Source of the DNA: Spirochaeta isovalerica
GTDB lineage: Bacteria > Spirochaetota > Spirochaetia > DSM-2461
Direction: 5' to 3'
Assembly (NCBI RefSeq): GCF_014207565.1
Contig: NZ_JACHGJ010000002.1
Location: 248,001 to 312,000, forward strand
DNA: 64,000 nt
Shown: piece after piece, positions 34,226 to 42,789 of the stretch
Layout of the letters: each line of letters starts with the position of its first letter
Numbering within the stretch: position 1 is the first letter of the stretch
The notes under the pieces: generated by a model
Database searches by the model: none
Seen by the model: only the letters and a program-made list of their open reading frames with translations
What the model was told of the DNA's origin: nothing
Position numbers and translations under genes: made by a program

Positions 34226-34241
34226 TGGCACGGTCATTGCA
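34226..34241 (+). promoter_or_regulatory. Sigma-54 promoter of the aap operon
   Basis: TGGCACG (34226-34232), GTCA, TTGCA (34237-34241) matches the -24/-12 consensus TGGCACG-N4-TTGCW exactly, with correct GG-to-GC spacing. The expected transcription start is about 12 nt downstream, leaving a leader of about 28 nt before ATG 34281. Sigma-54 control fits nitrogen-regulated amino-acid uptake. No enhancer-binding protein gene is in the window. Confidence 0.85.
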
Positions 34242-34280
34242 TTATCTCCAATGTGTAAAATAAATAAATGGAGAGAATGT

Positions 34281-35369
34281 ATGTTGCGAATGAAAATGAA
34301 GACTACAATTGTTAAAATGCCGCTGCTGGCGGCCATGCTTATGATCCTTGCGATATCGTGCGGCTCGCAGGCAACAGAAACGACAGAAACGGCGACAAAA
34401 GAAAAAGAAGTAGAGAAAAGCACTCTCGAGCTTGTTAAAGAGAGAGGAAAAGTCATCGTCGGCGTTACAGCTGGTGTACCCGGTTATTCCGCTCCTGACA
34501 GCGAAGGTGTCTGGCAGGGATTCGACGTAGACCTGGGAAGAGCCGTTGCGGCTGCCGTCCTCGGAGACGCCGATGCCATCGAGTGCCGTCCCTTAAGTGC
34601 GAAAGAGCGTTTTACGGCTCTTCAGTCCGGTGAGATTGATGTTCTCAGCCGTGTAACGACATGGACAGCTACAAGAGACAGCGGACTGGGGCTTAACTTC
34701 GCCGGCGTAAACTATTATGACGGTCAGGGATTCATGGTTGCCAAGGATTCGGGAATCAAATCTCTTGCCGATCTCGACGGTGCGACAATCGCCGTTCAGG
34801 CAGGTACAACGACGGAGCTCAATCTCTCCGACTATTTCCGGAAAATGGGTATGGAGTTCGAGCTGATCACTTTTGAAAAGAACGATCAGGCAGCAGCGGC
34901 TCTCGAAGCGGGACGTGCCGACGCCGTAACAAGCGACCAGTCACAGCTCTACGCTCTCAGAACCAAGTTCAACGCGCCAGACAGCTTTGTCATGCTTCCC
35001 GAAGTTATTTCCAAAGAACCCCTTGGACCTGTTGTAAGACAGGGGGATGATCAGTGGTTCAATATCGTTAAATGGTCTTTTATGGTTATGCTCAATGCCG
35101 AAGAATACGGCGTCACCATGGACAACGTCGATGAGATGAAAACGTCCAGCACCAATCCCAATGTGAAAAGGATGCTAGGTGTGGAAGGTGAAGTCGCCGG
35201 CGGATTCGGTCTCGACAACGACTGGGGTTACAACATCATCAAACAGGTGGGTAACTACGGCGAGAGTTTCGACAGAAACCTCGGTATGGGATCTCCGCTC
35301 AAGATCAGCAGAGGGTATAACGCTCTTTGGACTGACGGCGGTCTCCAGTACGGTATGCCCATCAGGTGA
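34281..35369 (+). CDS. aapJ: General L-amino acid ABC transporter substrate-binding lipoprotein
   Basis: A 362-aa binding protein. The ATG at 34281 has GGAGAG upstream; an ATG 10 codons earlier lacks a ribosome site and sits at the predicted transcription start. The signal ends in LAISC, so it is anchored as a lipoprotein, unlike proteobacterial AapJ. The mature domain has GKVIVGVTAGVPGYSAPD, AKERFTALQSGEIDVLSR and ATIAVQAGTTTELNL, typical of the AapJ/BztA group (longer than HisJ). It starts an operon with two permeases and an ATPase, separated from them by a 320-nt structured spacer. Confidence 0.94.
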   Translation: MLRMKMKTTIVKMPLLAAMLMILAISCGSQATETTETATKEKEVEKSTLELVKERGKVIVGVTAGVPGYSAPDSEGVWQGFDVDLGRAVAAAVLGDADAIECRPLSAKERFTALQSGEIDVLSRVTTWTATRDSGLGLNFAGVNYYDGQGFMVAKDSGIKSLADLDGATIAVQAGTTTELNLSDYFRKMGMEFELITFEKNDQAAAALEAGRADAVTSDQSQLYALRTKFNAPDSFVMLPEVISKEPLGPVVRQGDDQWFNIVKWSFMVMLNAEEYGVTMDNVDEMKTSSTNPNVKRMLGVEGEVAGGFGLDNDWGYNIIKQVGNYGESFDRNLGMGSPLKISRGYNALWTDGGLQYGMPIR

Positions 35370-35463
35370 TCTTTGGCTCCGCTGCGAAACCGAATCTTCA
35401 CCTGAGGCATTGGTTGTGAAAGGGTTGAAATAAAATCCTTCAGCTGATCCAGGTTTCATGCTG

Positions 35464-35543
35464 CTTTGCGGGGGCGTCTGATCCGGAGTTGATACCGGGG
35501 GACGTTTTAGAGGGTCTTTGTACAAAGATCAATTCCCGCAAAG
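35464..35543. repeat. Nested inverted repeats in the aapJ-aapQ spacer
   Basis: An outer perfect 9-bp repeat CTTTGCGGG (35464-35472) / CCCGCAAAG (35535-35543) encloses a perfect 14-bp palindrome TCTTTGTACAAAGA (35515-35528). It lies in the 320-bp non-coding stretch between 35370 and 35690, where I see no gene. A transcript could fold into a branched structure here. Confidence 0.55.
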
Positions 35544-35610
35544 TTGTGTATAGCCGGCTGGTCCGGCGTTAATATTACTTCTTAAGTTTTTCAATAATAC
35601 CATGTGCTGT

Positions 35611-35645
35611 CCGGCGGAATGTTATTCCGCCGGGCGCATTTTTTA
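35611..35645 (+). terminator. Attenuator-type hairpin within the aap operon
   Basis: Perfect 10-bp inverted repeat CCGGCGGAAT (35611-35620) / ATTCCGCCGG (35624-35633) with a GTT loop, followed by GCGCATTTTTT. It should stop or stabilise part of the transcripts after aapJ, giving more binding protein than permease. Confidence 0.75.
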
Positions 35646-35689
35646 AAGCGGGATGCCCCTGCGGTATGGGAATGGAGGCGGGCATTCAA

Positions 35690-36874
35690 ATGAGAGTTAT
35701 GAAAAAGATTAATGTGAAAAATGTTTCCATTCAGGGAGCGCTTATTGCCGTTCTTCTGGTGGTTTGTTTATTTTCCGCGGTTAATTACGTTGATAATATA
35801 ACCAGACGGAACATCGGGATCGGGTTCGGTTTTCTCGATGATACGGCGGGGTTTTCCATAAGCCAGACTCTGATCGAATATGATGAGAGCGATACTTTCG
35901 GACGGACTTTTGCCGTGGGGCTGCTCAATACGCTGGTCGCCTCTTTTGTCAGCATCGTGCTGGCGACCCTTCTGGGTTTCCTGGTCGGGTTATTAAGAAT
36001 GTCAAAAAACAAGCTCGTGAGTCAGTCGGCTCTGGTTTATGTCGAGCTTTTGCGGAATATTCCGCCTTTGCTGCACGTCCTGTTCTGGTATCAGGTCGTG
36101 TTTCTCAACATACTGCCGCCTTTTAAGGAATCCTTTATCCTGGGAGACTGGCTGTATATCAATGTCAGGGGAATTACCGTTCCGGAGCTCGCGGCCCGTC
36201 AGACGGCTTCGTCTTTCAATATCCTGCTGTTCATTTCCCTGGTGGCTATTATCTTTCTCAGCATTGCGAAGAAGAAACAGGTCGTCAGGGGAATCCACAA
36301 AGCCATGTGGCCCTGGCAGCTGGGGGCTCTGGTTCTGCCGGTCGCTTTCGCCCTGCTATTCAAACCCTATGACATTATCCTTCCGGAACTGAGCCGCTTT
36401 AAATTTTCAAGCGGCATGACTATCAGGCCGGAACTGTTTTCCATAGTCGTGGCTCTGAGCACCTATACTTCGACTTATATTTCAGAGATTGTGCGGAGTT
36501 CCATCATTGCCGTTCCCAAGGGTCAGATGGAAGCGGCGAAAAGTCTGGGATTCTCGCCCTGGAAGCGGCTGCGGCTCATCATTATTCCCCAGGCTCTCAG
36601 AACGATGATACCCCCGGTCACAAACCAGTATCTGAACATCATTAAAAACACCTCGTTGGGAATGGCCGTGGCCTATCCCGATCTTACGGCGGTATTTGCC
36701 GGCACGACTTTGAATCAGACGGGGCGGGCGCTGGAAGTCATGGTCATGGTCATGCTCACCTATCTGTCCATCAGCCTTTTCACATCTGTGGTTATGAACT
36801 GGTACAACAAATCCATCATTGATAAAAAGGGCGAAATGCTCAGCATCGAGGAGATACCCCTTGAAATTGAATAA
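35690..36874 (+). CDS. aapQ: Amino acid ABC transporter permease
   Basis: About 394 aa, a membrane component of the AapQ/BztB type with a long N-terminal extension and about eight helices. The coupling loop to the ATPase is EAAKSLGFSPWKRLRLIIIPQALR (EAA motif) near residue 285. A start at ATG 35690 is chosen because GGAGG lies about 11 nt upstream; MKK three codons later is the alternative. It overlaps aapM by 14 nt. Confidence 0.93.
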   Translation: MRVMKKINVKNVSIQGALIAVLLVVCLFSAVNYVDNITRRNIGIGFGFLDDTAGFSISQTLIEYDESDTFGRTFAVGLLNTLVASFVSIVLATLLGFLVGLLRMSKNKLVSQSALVYVELLRNIPPLLHVLFWYQVVFLNILPPFKESFILGDWLYINVRGITVPELAARQTASSFNILLFISLVAIIFLSIAKKKQVVRGIHKAMWPWQLGALVLPVAFALLFKPYDIILPELSRFKFSSGMTIRPELFSIVVALSTYTSTYISEIVRSSIIAVPKGQMEAAKSLGFSPWKRLRLIIIPQALRTMIPPVTNQYLNIIKNTSLGMAVAYPDLTAVFAGTTLNQTGRALEVMVMVMLTYLSISLFTSVVMNWYNKSIIDKKGEMLSIEEIPLEIE

Positions 36875-37907
36875 AATCAGAAAAGACTATTTCAATACAC
36901 CCTTAAACGCCCTTATGACTCTGGTCATGATTTACCTCATAGCCCGATTCGCCTGGTGGTTTCTCAACTGGGCGATACTCGACGCCGTCTGGATCGCCGA
37001 TACGAAAGATCAGGCACTCGAATCGGGACGGGGCGGAGCGACATGGGCGTTTATTATAAATAAATTGCGGTTTTTTATCTTCGGGTTTTATCCCAAAGAC
37101 GAGATCTGGCGGATTTATGTAACATTTTTTACCATCGTCCTGTCATTCATTCCCTATTTCATCAAGGGGATAAGGCACAAGGTTATTATTTTCCTGGCCC
37201 ATATGGTCATCTGGCCTGTGCTGATCTTTGCTTTCATGGGGCAAGTTTCCACCAATGACTGGGGAGGATTGTCTCTGACATTTATCCTTTCTCTTCTGGG
37301 ATTGCTCTATTCTTTTCCCATAGGGATGCTGCTCGCTTTGGGGAGGAGAAGTACCTGGCCCATTATCCGGGGGCTTTCCGTTGCTTACATAGAGTTTTTC
37401 AGAGGCATACCTCTGATCACCATACTCTTCATGTCTTCGGTTGTCGTTCCTTTCTTTCTCCCTTCACAGGTCGCCGTTGATAAAATCGTCAGAGTCGTTA
37501 TCGGCATGACTTTTTTCCAGAGCGCCTATCTGGCCGAGGTCATCAGGGGCGGGCTTCAGGCCATTCCCAAAGGACAGTATGAAGCGTCCGATGCTCTGGG
37601 ATTCCGGTTCGGCCTGCAGACTTATCTGGTTATTATGCCGCAGGTTCTGAAAGTCACCATTTCCAACATCGGCGGTATCTCGATTTCTTTTATCAAGGAT
37701 ACCACTCTTGTCCTCATAATCGGAATGTTTGATCTTCTGGGAATCGTCAATCCGCTGGCGAGCGACAGCAACTGGCTGGGTATGGAACCGGAAGGATTGA
37801 TTTTTGCCGGTATAGTGTACTGGATCATATGTTTTGCCATATCCAGGCTGACATCCAAAGCTGAAACGAAAATGAATGAATTACCTGATGTAGGAGTAAT
37901 CAAATGA
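36861..37907 (+). CDS. aapM: Amino acid ABC transporter permease
   Basis: About 348 aa, the second permease of the AapM/BztC type, with about eight helices and the EAA coupling loop [25 protein letters not shown] place the start at TTG 36861, which has GAGGAG about 8 nt upstream and lies within the end of aapQ. An upstream ATG in the same frame would need a long overlap with aapQ and has no ribosome site. It overlaps aapP by 4 nt. Confidence 0.92.
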   Translation: MKLNKIRKDYFNTPLNALMTLVMIYLIARFAWWFLNWAILDAVWIADTKDQALESGRGGATWAFIINKLRFFIFGFYPKDEIWRIYVTFFTIVLSFIPYFIKGIRHKVIIFLAHMVIWPVLIFAFMGQVSTNDWGGLSLTFILSLLGLLYSFPIGMLLALGRRSTWPIIRGLSVAYIEFFRGIPLITILFMSSVVVPFFLPSQVAVDKIVRVVIGMTFFQSAYLAEVIRGGLQAIPKGQYEASDALGFRFGLQTYLVIMPQVLKVTISNIGGISISFIKDTTLVLIIGMFDLLGIVNPLASDSNWLGMEPEGLIFAGIVYWIICFAISRLTSKAETKMNELPDVGVIK

Positions 37908-38695
37908 CTGAAGTTATTGAAAAAAACAGAGAGGATGAAGCTTTAAACAGTACATCCGAATATATTATATCCATTGATAATCTGAATAAATGGTTCGGGG
38001 ATTTTCATGTTCTTAAAGACGTGAACCTCACAGTTGCCAAAGGGGAAAGGATCGTTATCTGCGGTCCGTCGGGTTCCGGTAAATCGACTCTGATCCGCTG
38101 TATCAACCGCCTGGAGAAGCACCAGAAGGGAACCATTAATGTCATGGGGAACGAGCTTACTGAAAATACGAAAGATGTTTCTGCCATCCGCCAGGAAGTG
38201 GGAATGGTTTTTCAGAGTTTCAATCTCTTTCCCCATCTGAGTATTCTGCAGAACCTCACTCTGGCTCCTATCTGGATCAGAAAAATGTCCCAGAAAGAAG
38301 CGGAAAAAATCGCCTGGCAGTACCTGAAAAGAGTTAACATAGCCGAGCATGCCCTGAAGTTTCCCTCCCAGTTGTCGGGGGGACAGCAGCAGAGAGCGGC
38401 TATCGCCAGAAGCCTCTGCATGCAGCCGAAGATTATGCTCTTTGACGAGCCAACATCGGCCCTCGACCCTGAAATGGTAAACGAGGTACTCGATGTCATG
38501 GTCAAACTGGCTGAAGAGGGAATGACCATGATCTGCGTTACCCATGAGATGGGTTTTGCCCGCCGGGTGGCCGACCACGTCATATTTATGGATGAAGGAC
38601 GCATCGTCGAGCGTCAGGTTCCCGGGAAGTTCTTTTCCAATCCCGAAAATGAGCGAACCAAGGAGTTTCTGAAGCAGATACACGCCATCTCATAG
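37904..38695 (+). CDS. aapP: Amino acid ABC transporter ATP-binding protein
   Basis: A 263-aa nucleotide-binding subunit of the polar amino-acid uptake family. Walker A is GPSGSGKST, the Q-loop is [12 protein letters not shown], the signature is [15 protein letters not shown], and Walker B is [14 protein letters not shown], with the H-loop in [16 protein letters not shown]. It is the last gene of the aapJQMP operon; the downstream region has a large hairpin. Confidence 0.97.
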   Translation: MTEVIEKNREDEALNSTSEYIISIDNLNKWFGDFHVLKDVNLTVAKGERIVICGPSGSGKSTLIRCINRLEKHQKGTINVMGNELTENTKDVSAIRQEVGMVFQSFNLFPHLSILQNLTLAPIWIRKMSQKEAEKIAWQYLKRVNIAEHALKFPSQLSGGQQQRAAIARSLCMQPKIMLFDEPTSALDPEMVNEVLDVMVKLAEEGMTMICVTHEMGFARRVADHVIFMDEGRIVERQVPGKFFSNPENERTKEFLKQIHAIS

Positions 38696-38706
38696 ATTGC
38701 ATTTTC

Positions 38707-38790
38707 AGATTCCGGATCCCGTTGTCCATTCCGGGGCGGGATTCCTGCTCTCGGAATCCTCCATTCACAAAGCGGGATTCGGGATCTTTT
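38707..38790 (+). terminator. Compound hairpin terminator after aapP
   Basis: Outer arms AGATTCCGGATCCCG (38707-38721) and CGGGATTCGGGATCT (38773-38787) pair at 13 of 15 positions. They enclose an inner perfect stem GGATTCC / GGAATCC. A T-rich run (TTTTCTTTCTT) follows. Confidence 0.7.
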
Positions 38791-38800
38791 CTTTCTTAAC

Positions 38801-38830
38801 TTGGCCGGTTCCCCTTTTCTATCCTATAAT
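38801..38830 (+). promoter_or_regulatory. Promoter, leaderless type (adenylate cyclase gene)
   Basis: TTGGCC (38801-38806), an 18-nt spacer and a perfect TATAAT (38825-38830), ending 7 nt before ATG 38837. No Shine-Dalgarno is present. Confidence 0.6.
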
Positions 38831-38836
38831 CTAGAT

Positions 38837-40879
38837 ATGCAACATTTGCGCAAACATATATTATGTTTCATTTTAATTCTTCTCCCTTTTTTTCATGTCT
38901 TTGGAGAGGATGGAATCATCGATCTGAGACAGGTCGATTTTAACAGTGAAATAGTCAATCTTGAAGGGAATTGGGAGTTTTACTGGGAAAAGATTCTCTA
39001 TCCCGGCGAAAGCTTTCCCGATGTTCCGGCCTATTTTCCCGTACCGGCCGAATGGAGCTGCTGTGACGATTATGATTCGAGAGGTTACGGCACCTATCGG
39101 GTTATACTGCTCCTTCCCCCCAATGACGGCAGGGTGGCGCTTTACGTTCCCCAGTCATTCAACCAGTACCGTATATTCGTAAACGGACGACTATGGGGTG
39201 AGAACGGCGATGTTTCCGCAGAATATCATGTTAACAAAAACAGAAAAGGCCCTTATGTCCATATGCTCCCCGAGGCTCAGCGAATTGAAATTATCTATCA
39301 GATTTCGAATTTTGATGATCTCAACGGAGGCATTCTGGATCTTCCCCAGGTCGGCCGGTTCGACAGGCTCCGGCAGGAGAGAGATAAAGCTGTCATTTTT
39401 GAATCGTTCCTTTTCGGTGTTCTGCTGATAACCGGAATGCTGTATTTGAGTTTTTATATTAATAAGAGGGATGATCAGTCGTCACTCTATTTCGGGCTTT
39501 TCTCCATGGTTCTGGCCTTCCGGACCATTCTGTACGGAGAACACATTCTCCTTCAGATTTTCCCGGGCATGACGGTTGAAACGGAAGCGGCACTCGGCCA
39601 TATGACGTTTTATCTGGCGGTTCCTCTCTTTCTGCGCTTCATCGTAATGGCTTTTCCCATGACCTATCTGCGCAAATTCAGAATTCCTGTCAATATCATC
39701 AGCGGATTATATATAGCGCTGGCCATTTTCACCCGGCACTTTTTCTTTGTGAGATTCCTGGTCGGCTATCAGGTTATGACTCTTCTGGTCGGTCTGGGCA
39801 TTCTCATATGTCTGATTAGAAATGTATTCAGGAAAAACAGAACGGCTTTTGTTACTCTGCTCGGTTTTTTCGCGCTGCTCTTAGCAGCTGTCAATGATAT
39901 TCTCCACAGTCAGGAAATCATTCATACTTTTCATATGACTCCCATAGGGGTCACCTTTTTTATCATGAGCCAGGCCTCTCTTCTCAGCTGGAATATCGGT
40001 AAGGCGTTCAGGCAGTCGGAAGAGCTGGCCACGGAACTGACAACGGCCAATAACTCCTTCCGCCGTTTCGTCCCCGAGGAATTTCTTAAATATCTCCATA
40101 AAGAAAAGATCGCCGATATTGAGTTGGGCGATCATGTTCAGCTGGAGATGTCCGTCCTGTTTTGCGATATCCGGGATTTTACTTCCATGTCGGAAAATAT
40201 GACTCCCCATGAAAATTTTCTCTTCCTCAATTCTTTTCTGGAGAGAATCGGTCCGGTGATCCGGAGAAACCACGGCTTTGTAGATAAATATCTGGGCGAC
40301 GGGATAATGGCTCTTTTCCCCGGAGAGGCGGATTGCGCTGTCAGAGCCGCTTTGGACATCCAGGATGCCCTGAAGCTCTATAATAAGCACAGAGGGCAGA
40401 GCGGTTACGAACCGATCCACATCGGCGTGGGGCTCAATACCGGTTCGCTGATGATGGGAACCATAGGGGAGAACGAGCGGATGGACAGTACGGTCATTTC
40501 CGATGCGGTCAATGTCTGCTCAAGAATTGAATCGATTACCAAGGAATACGGTTTGAATATCGCCATGAGCGAAAAGACCTTTTTGTCTATGAAAGAGAGA
40601 GATTCGCTTCATGTCAGAAAAATCGGACGCATTTCTCTAAAGGGCAAAAAGGAGCCGCAGGCCGTTTATGAGTTGTACAATTGCGATTTGCCGGAAGTCG
40701 TTGAGAAAAAAGACCGGCTGAAGAAGGACTTCGAAATGGCTGTCATTTTATATGAAGAAAAAAAATACTGGGAATCGCTGAGGATTTTCTCGACGATCCT
40801 CGAGGATATGCCCGAAGATGATACGAGCCGCCGGTACAGGACCTATATCGATCAGGCTCTGCTCAAGGCGGGAGAATAA
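38837..40879 (+). CDS. Receptor-type adenylate/guanylate cyclase (7TMR-DISM)
   Basis: A 680-aa protein: signal peptide, an extracytoplasmic carbohydrate-binding-like domain (about 25-185; LEGNWEFYWEKIL, VPAEW...GYGTYRV), seven membrane helices (about 190-385), then a class III cyclase domain (about 430-610). Catalytic features are the metal Asp residues in LFCDIRDFTSMSE and DKYLGDGIMALF, and the later VCSRIESITKEYGL helix. A short C-terminal tail of about 60 residues resembles a TPR pair. It should make cyclic nucleotide in response to an external ligand. The gene is alone between terminators, with a leaderless-type promoter. Confidence 0.92.
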   Translation: MQHLRKHILCFILILLPFFHVFGEDGIIDLRQVDFNSEIVNLEGNWEFYWEKILYPGESFPDVPAYFPVPAEWSCCDDYDSRGYGTYRVILLLPPNDGRVALYVPQSFNQYRIFVNGRLWGENGDVSAEYHVNKNRKGPYVHMLPEAQRIEIIYQISNFDDLNGGILDLPQVGRFDRLRQERDKAVIFESFLFGVLLITGMLYLSFYINKRDDQSSLYFGLFSMVLAFRTILYGEHILLQIFPGMTVETEAALGHMTFYLAVPLFLRFIVMAFPMTYLRKFRIPVNIISGLYIALAIFTRHFFFVRFLVGYQVMTLLVGLGILICLIRNVFRKNRTAFVTLLGFFALLLAAVNDILHSQEIIHTFHMTPIGVTFFIMSQASLLSWNIGKAFRQSEELATELTTANNSFRRFVPEEFLKYLHKEKIADIELGDHVQLEMSVLFCDIRDFTSMSENMTPHENFLFLNSFLERIGPVIRRNHGFVDKYLGDGIMALFPGEADCAVRAALDIQDALKLYNKHRGQSGYEPIHIGVGLNTGSLMMGTIGENERMDSTVISDAVNVCSRIESITKEYGLNIAMSEKTFLSMKERDSLHVRKIGRISLKGKKEPQAVYELYNCDLPEVVEKKDRLKKDFEMAVILYEEKKYWESLRIFSTILEDMPEDDTSRRYRTYIDQALLKAGE

Positions 40880-40975
40880 AAAGAAGTCTGAAATTAGACA
40901 TTGCAATAATGTATAAAGGAGCTTATAGTATTTCAGTTGTTTAAAAATGAATAAATAAGTGAGCTGTTATCATAA

Positions 40976-41620
40976 ATGACTGAAGTTAAAGCCGGGGCCT
41001 ATGATAGCGCCCATCTGAAAAAGATATTGGGACTCTTTGTTCTGTTGAGCTTCCTTGCAGGAGTTGTCGCCGGGATTGCCGATGACTCATCTATCATTTA
41101 TTTTCTGCCTGATCTTCCTTATTATGGATTTTTCATTTTATATATAGTCAAAGCTATGGGGAGGGAGGCTTTCCTTGAGAATCCGGCGCTGTCTCTCCAT
41201 AGAAAAGATATACCCGGCTCTATCTGGTATGTAATCGTCAATCTAATCTTTGCTTTTATCTATATAAGCATCGTTCCCATCCCCGAAGCTCCCTTTTGGA
41301 GCATTATCTCTGAGAGTAAAAACTTAACCCTATTACTTGCTTTTGTTGTTATATGCCTAGCTGCTCCATTTACAGAGGAACTGATATTTCGTGATTTCAT
41401 CTGGAAAATTTTTAAAGAGAAAAACTATAGCGATAGAAAAATCCTCATCCTGACATCCTTGATTTTTGCTTTGGCTCATCTGGAGCTATACAGGTTGCCT
41501 CTCCTTTTTGTTACAGGTCTTTTATTCGGACTTCTCCGCCTGAAAACAAACAGGATTGGTGCATCAATGATGGCACATTTCTTAACGAATCTCATCGCTT
41601 TTATGGCAGGAACTATATAG
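40976..41620 (+). CDS. CPBP-family intramembrane glutamic protease
   Basis: A 214-aa protein with about six membrane helices. The CPBP/Abi motifs are complete: EELIFRDFIWKIF (EExxxR), FALAHLELY (FxxxH) and HFLTNL (HxxxN). In bacteria this family includes CAAX-like proteases and bacteriocin self-immunity or maturation proteins. It lies 2.6 kb upstream of a double-glycine peptide gene on the same strand, so an immunity or processing role in that system is possible but unproven. It is followed after 4 nt by the CHASE2-like gene. The ribosome site is weak. Confidence 0.87.
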   Translation: MTEVKAGAYDSAHLKKILGLFVLLSFLAGVVAGIADDSSIIYFLPDLPYYGFFILYIVKAMGREAFLENPALSLHRKDIPGSIWYVIVNLIFAFIYISIVPIPEAPFWSIISESKNLTLLLAFVVICLAAPFTEELIFRDFIWKIFKEKNYSDRKILILTSLIFALAHLELYRLPLLFVTGLLFGLLRLKTNRIGASMMAHFLTNLIAFMAGTI

Positions 41621-41624
41621 AAAT

Positions 41625-42488
41625 ATGAAACGATTTACGATTACAGTCTTTTGTCTCATCCTGATTTTCTCCTGTTCTGATAAGCCAAATTACAGAATGG
41701 TTTCTGTGATGAATGATCTCTACCCCATCGAAATCATATATTTCGACAGTCAAACGGAAAGAGAACTTGGACCTTTCCCCATAAAACGAAGCGTTTATGG
41801 AGATCTGATCGAAAAAGTGGAGAGCCGCGATCCGGCTCTGGTCATTCTGAAGTTTTTTCTGGACTCCGAATCGGAAGAAGATGAAGCTCTGGCTGAAGTC
41901 ATTGGCCGGTATGACAATGTTTTTTCTCAAGCTTCGCTTTTATTGGAACCTTTAACAGAACCCTCTGTTGATGTTCTGGATAATATGGCGGTCGGTTCTG
42001 ATGACACACCAGTTTCCGGACCTGTAGAACTTGTCGCTCCCAATCAAAGTTTATTTGACAGTTTTACCGGTGTAGGTCTTGTCGATTTTACGGGTGATAA
42101 AGGGGTATTTGAAGACTTTCCGGTTTATGTGGAATATCAGGGGTGGAAACGGCCCTCTCTGGCGCTCATTTCAGCGGCTTTTTTAATCGATAAGGAGATC
42201 CGGATTGATGAGGAATCACTGTGGATCGGAGGAAATGAAATCCCCCTAAGAGATAATCGGTATACCCTTGATCTTTCTGAGCCGGAGACTTTGTATCCAG
42301 TTCATTCGATGATAGATGTTTTGAGCGGTAATCCCCGGATTTTAGACTTCAAGGGAAAGGTTATTGTTGTTTTTATCGATAATCCGGCGGTTCGTTCCAT
42401 AAAATCTGAATACGACAAGCTCCATAACCCCGCCGAGATTGTTGCCGATTCGATCAATACCCTTCTTAAGGATTTGCAGGATGGTTAA
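41625..42488 (+). CDS. CHASE2-like sensory lipoprotein
   Basis: A 287-aa lipoprotein (signal ends LIFSC) whose mature part looks like a stand-alone CHASE2 sensory domain. Cues are the patterns RDPALVILKFFLD, GVGLVDFTGDKGVFEDFPVYVEYQG, RPSLALISAAFLID and ILDFKGKVIVVFIDNP, which match the core of CHASE2 domains normally fused to cyclases or kinases. No transmembrane or output domain follows, so it would act by contact with another membrane protein. It is in an operon with the CPBP protease. The ligand is unknown. Confidence 0.65.
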   Translation: MKRFTITVFCLILIFSCSDKPNYRMVSVMNDLYPIEIIYFDSQTERELGPFPIKRSVYGDLIEKVESRDPALVILKFFLDSESEEDEALAEVIGRYDNVFSQASLLLEPLTEPSVDVLDNMAVGSDDTPVSGPVELVAPNQSLFDSFTGVGLVDFTGDKGVFEDFPVYVEYQGWKRPSLALISAAFLIDKEIRIDEESLWIGGNEIPLRDNRYTLDLSEPETLYPVHSMIDVLSGNPRILDFKGKVIVVFIDNPAVRSIKSEYDKLHNPAEIVADSINTLLKDLQDG

Positions 42489-42709
42489 TAATGTAAGAAC
42501 GAAAGAGAGAGATCTTTGCATTGTCTCTAATACTATGACTGGTGAATTTTTAACCTGGTTTCTTTGCGAATAGGGGAAATCGGTTTTCAGGAGGGATCGG
42601 GACATTTTTTCAGATCTCTCCTTTTAATCTGTTTATCATATTTCAGAGGTGTAATGATGGCAAGGAGAATAAACCATAGTGTCATAATGATTGATGTTCA
42701 AGAAATAAG

Positions 42710-42738
42710 TTGACAAATGCATCATTTTGATGTACAAA
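42710..42738 (+). promoter_or_regulatory. Promoter with overlapping palindrome (LuxR gene, peptide locus)
   Basis: A perfect TTGACA (42710-42715), a 17-nt spacer and TACAAA (42733-42738). The spacer holds an inverted repeat TGCATCA-TTT-TGATGTA (42718-42734), an operator candidate. The 301-bp stretch 42489-42789 otherwise shows only short unlikely open frames. Confidence 0.6.
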
Positions 42739-42789
42739 TTAAGTTCAATATACAACATTTGTAAATTTGACGATAAATGAGACTAAAAA

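Noticed and set aside
42481-42573. Short frame of 30 codons after the CHASE2-like gene, considered as a second double-glycine peptide
   Set aside because: It has no double-glycine leader and no proper ribosome site. The gene before it ends only a few bases away.
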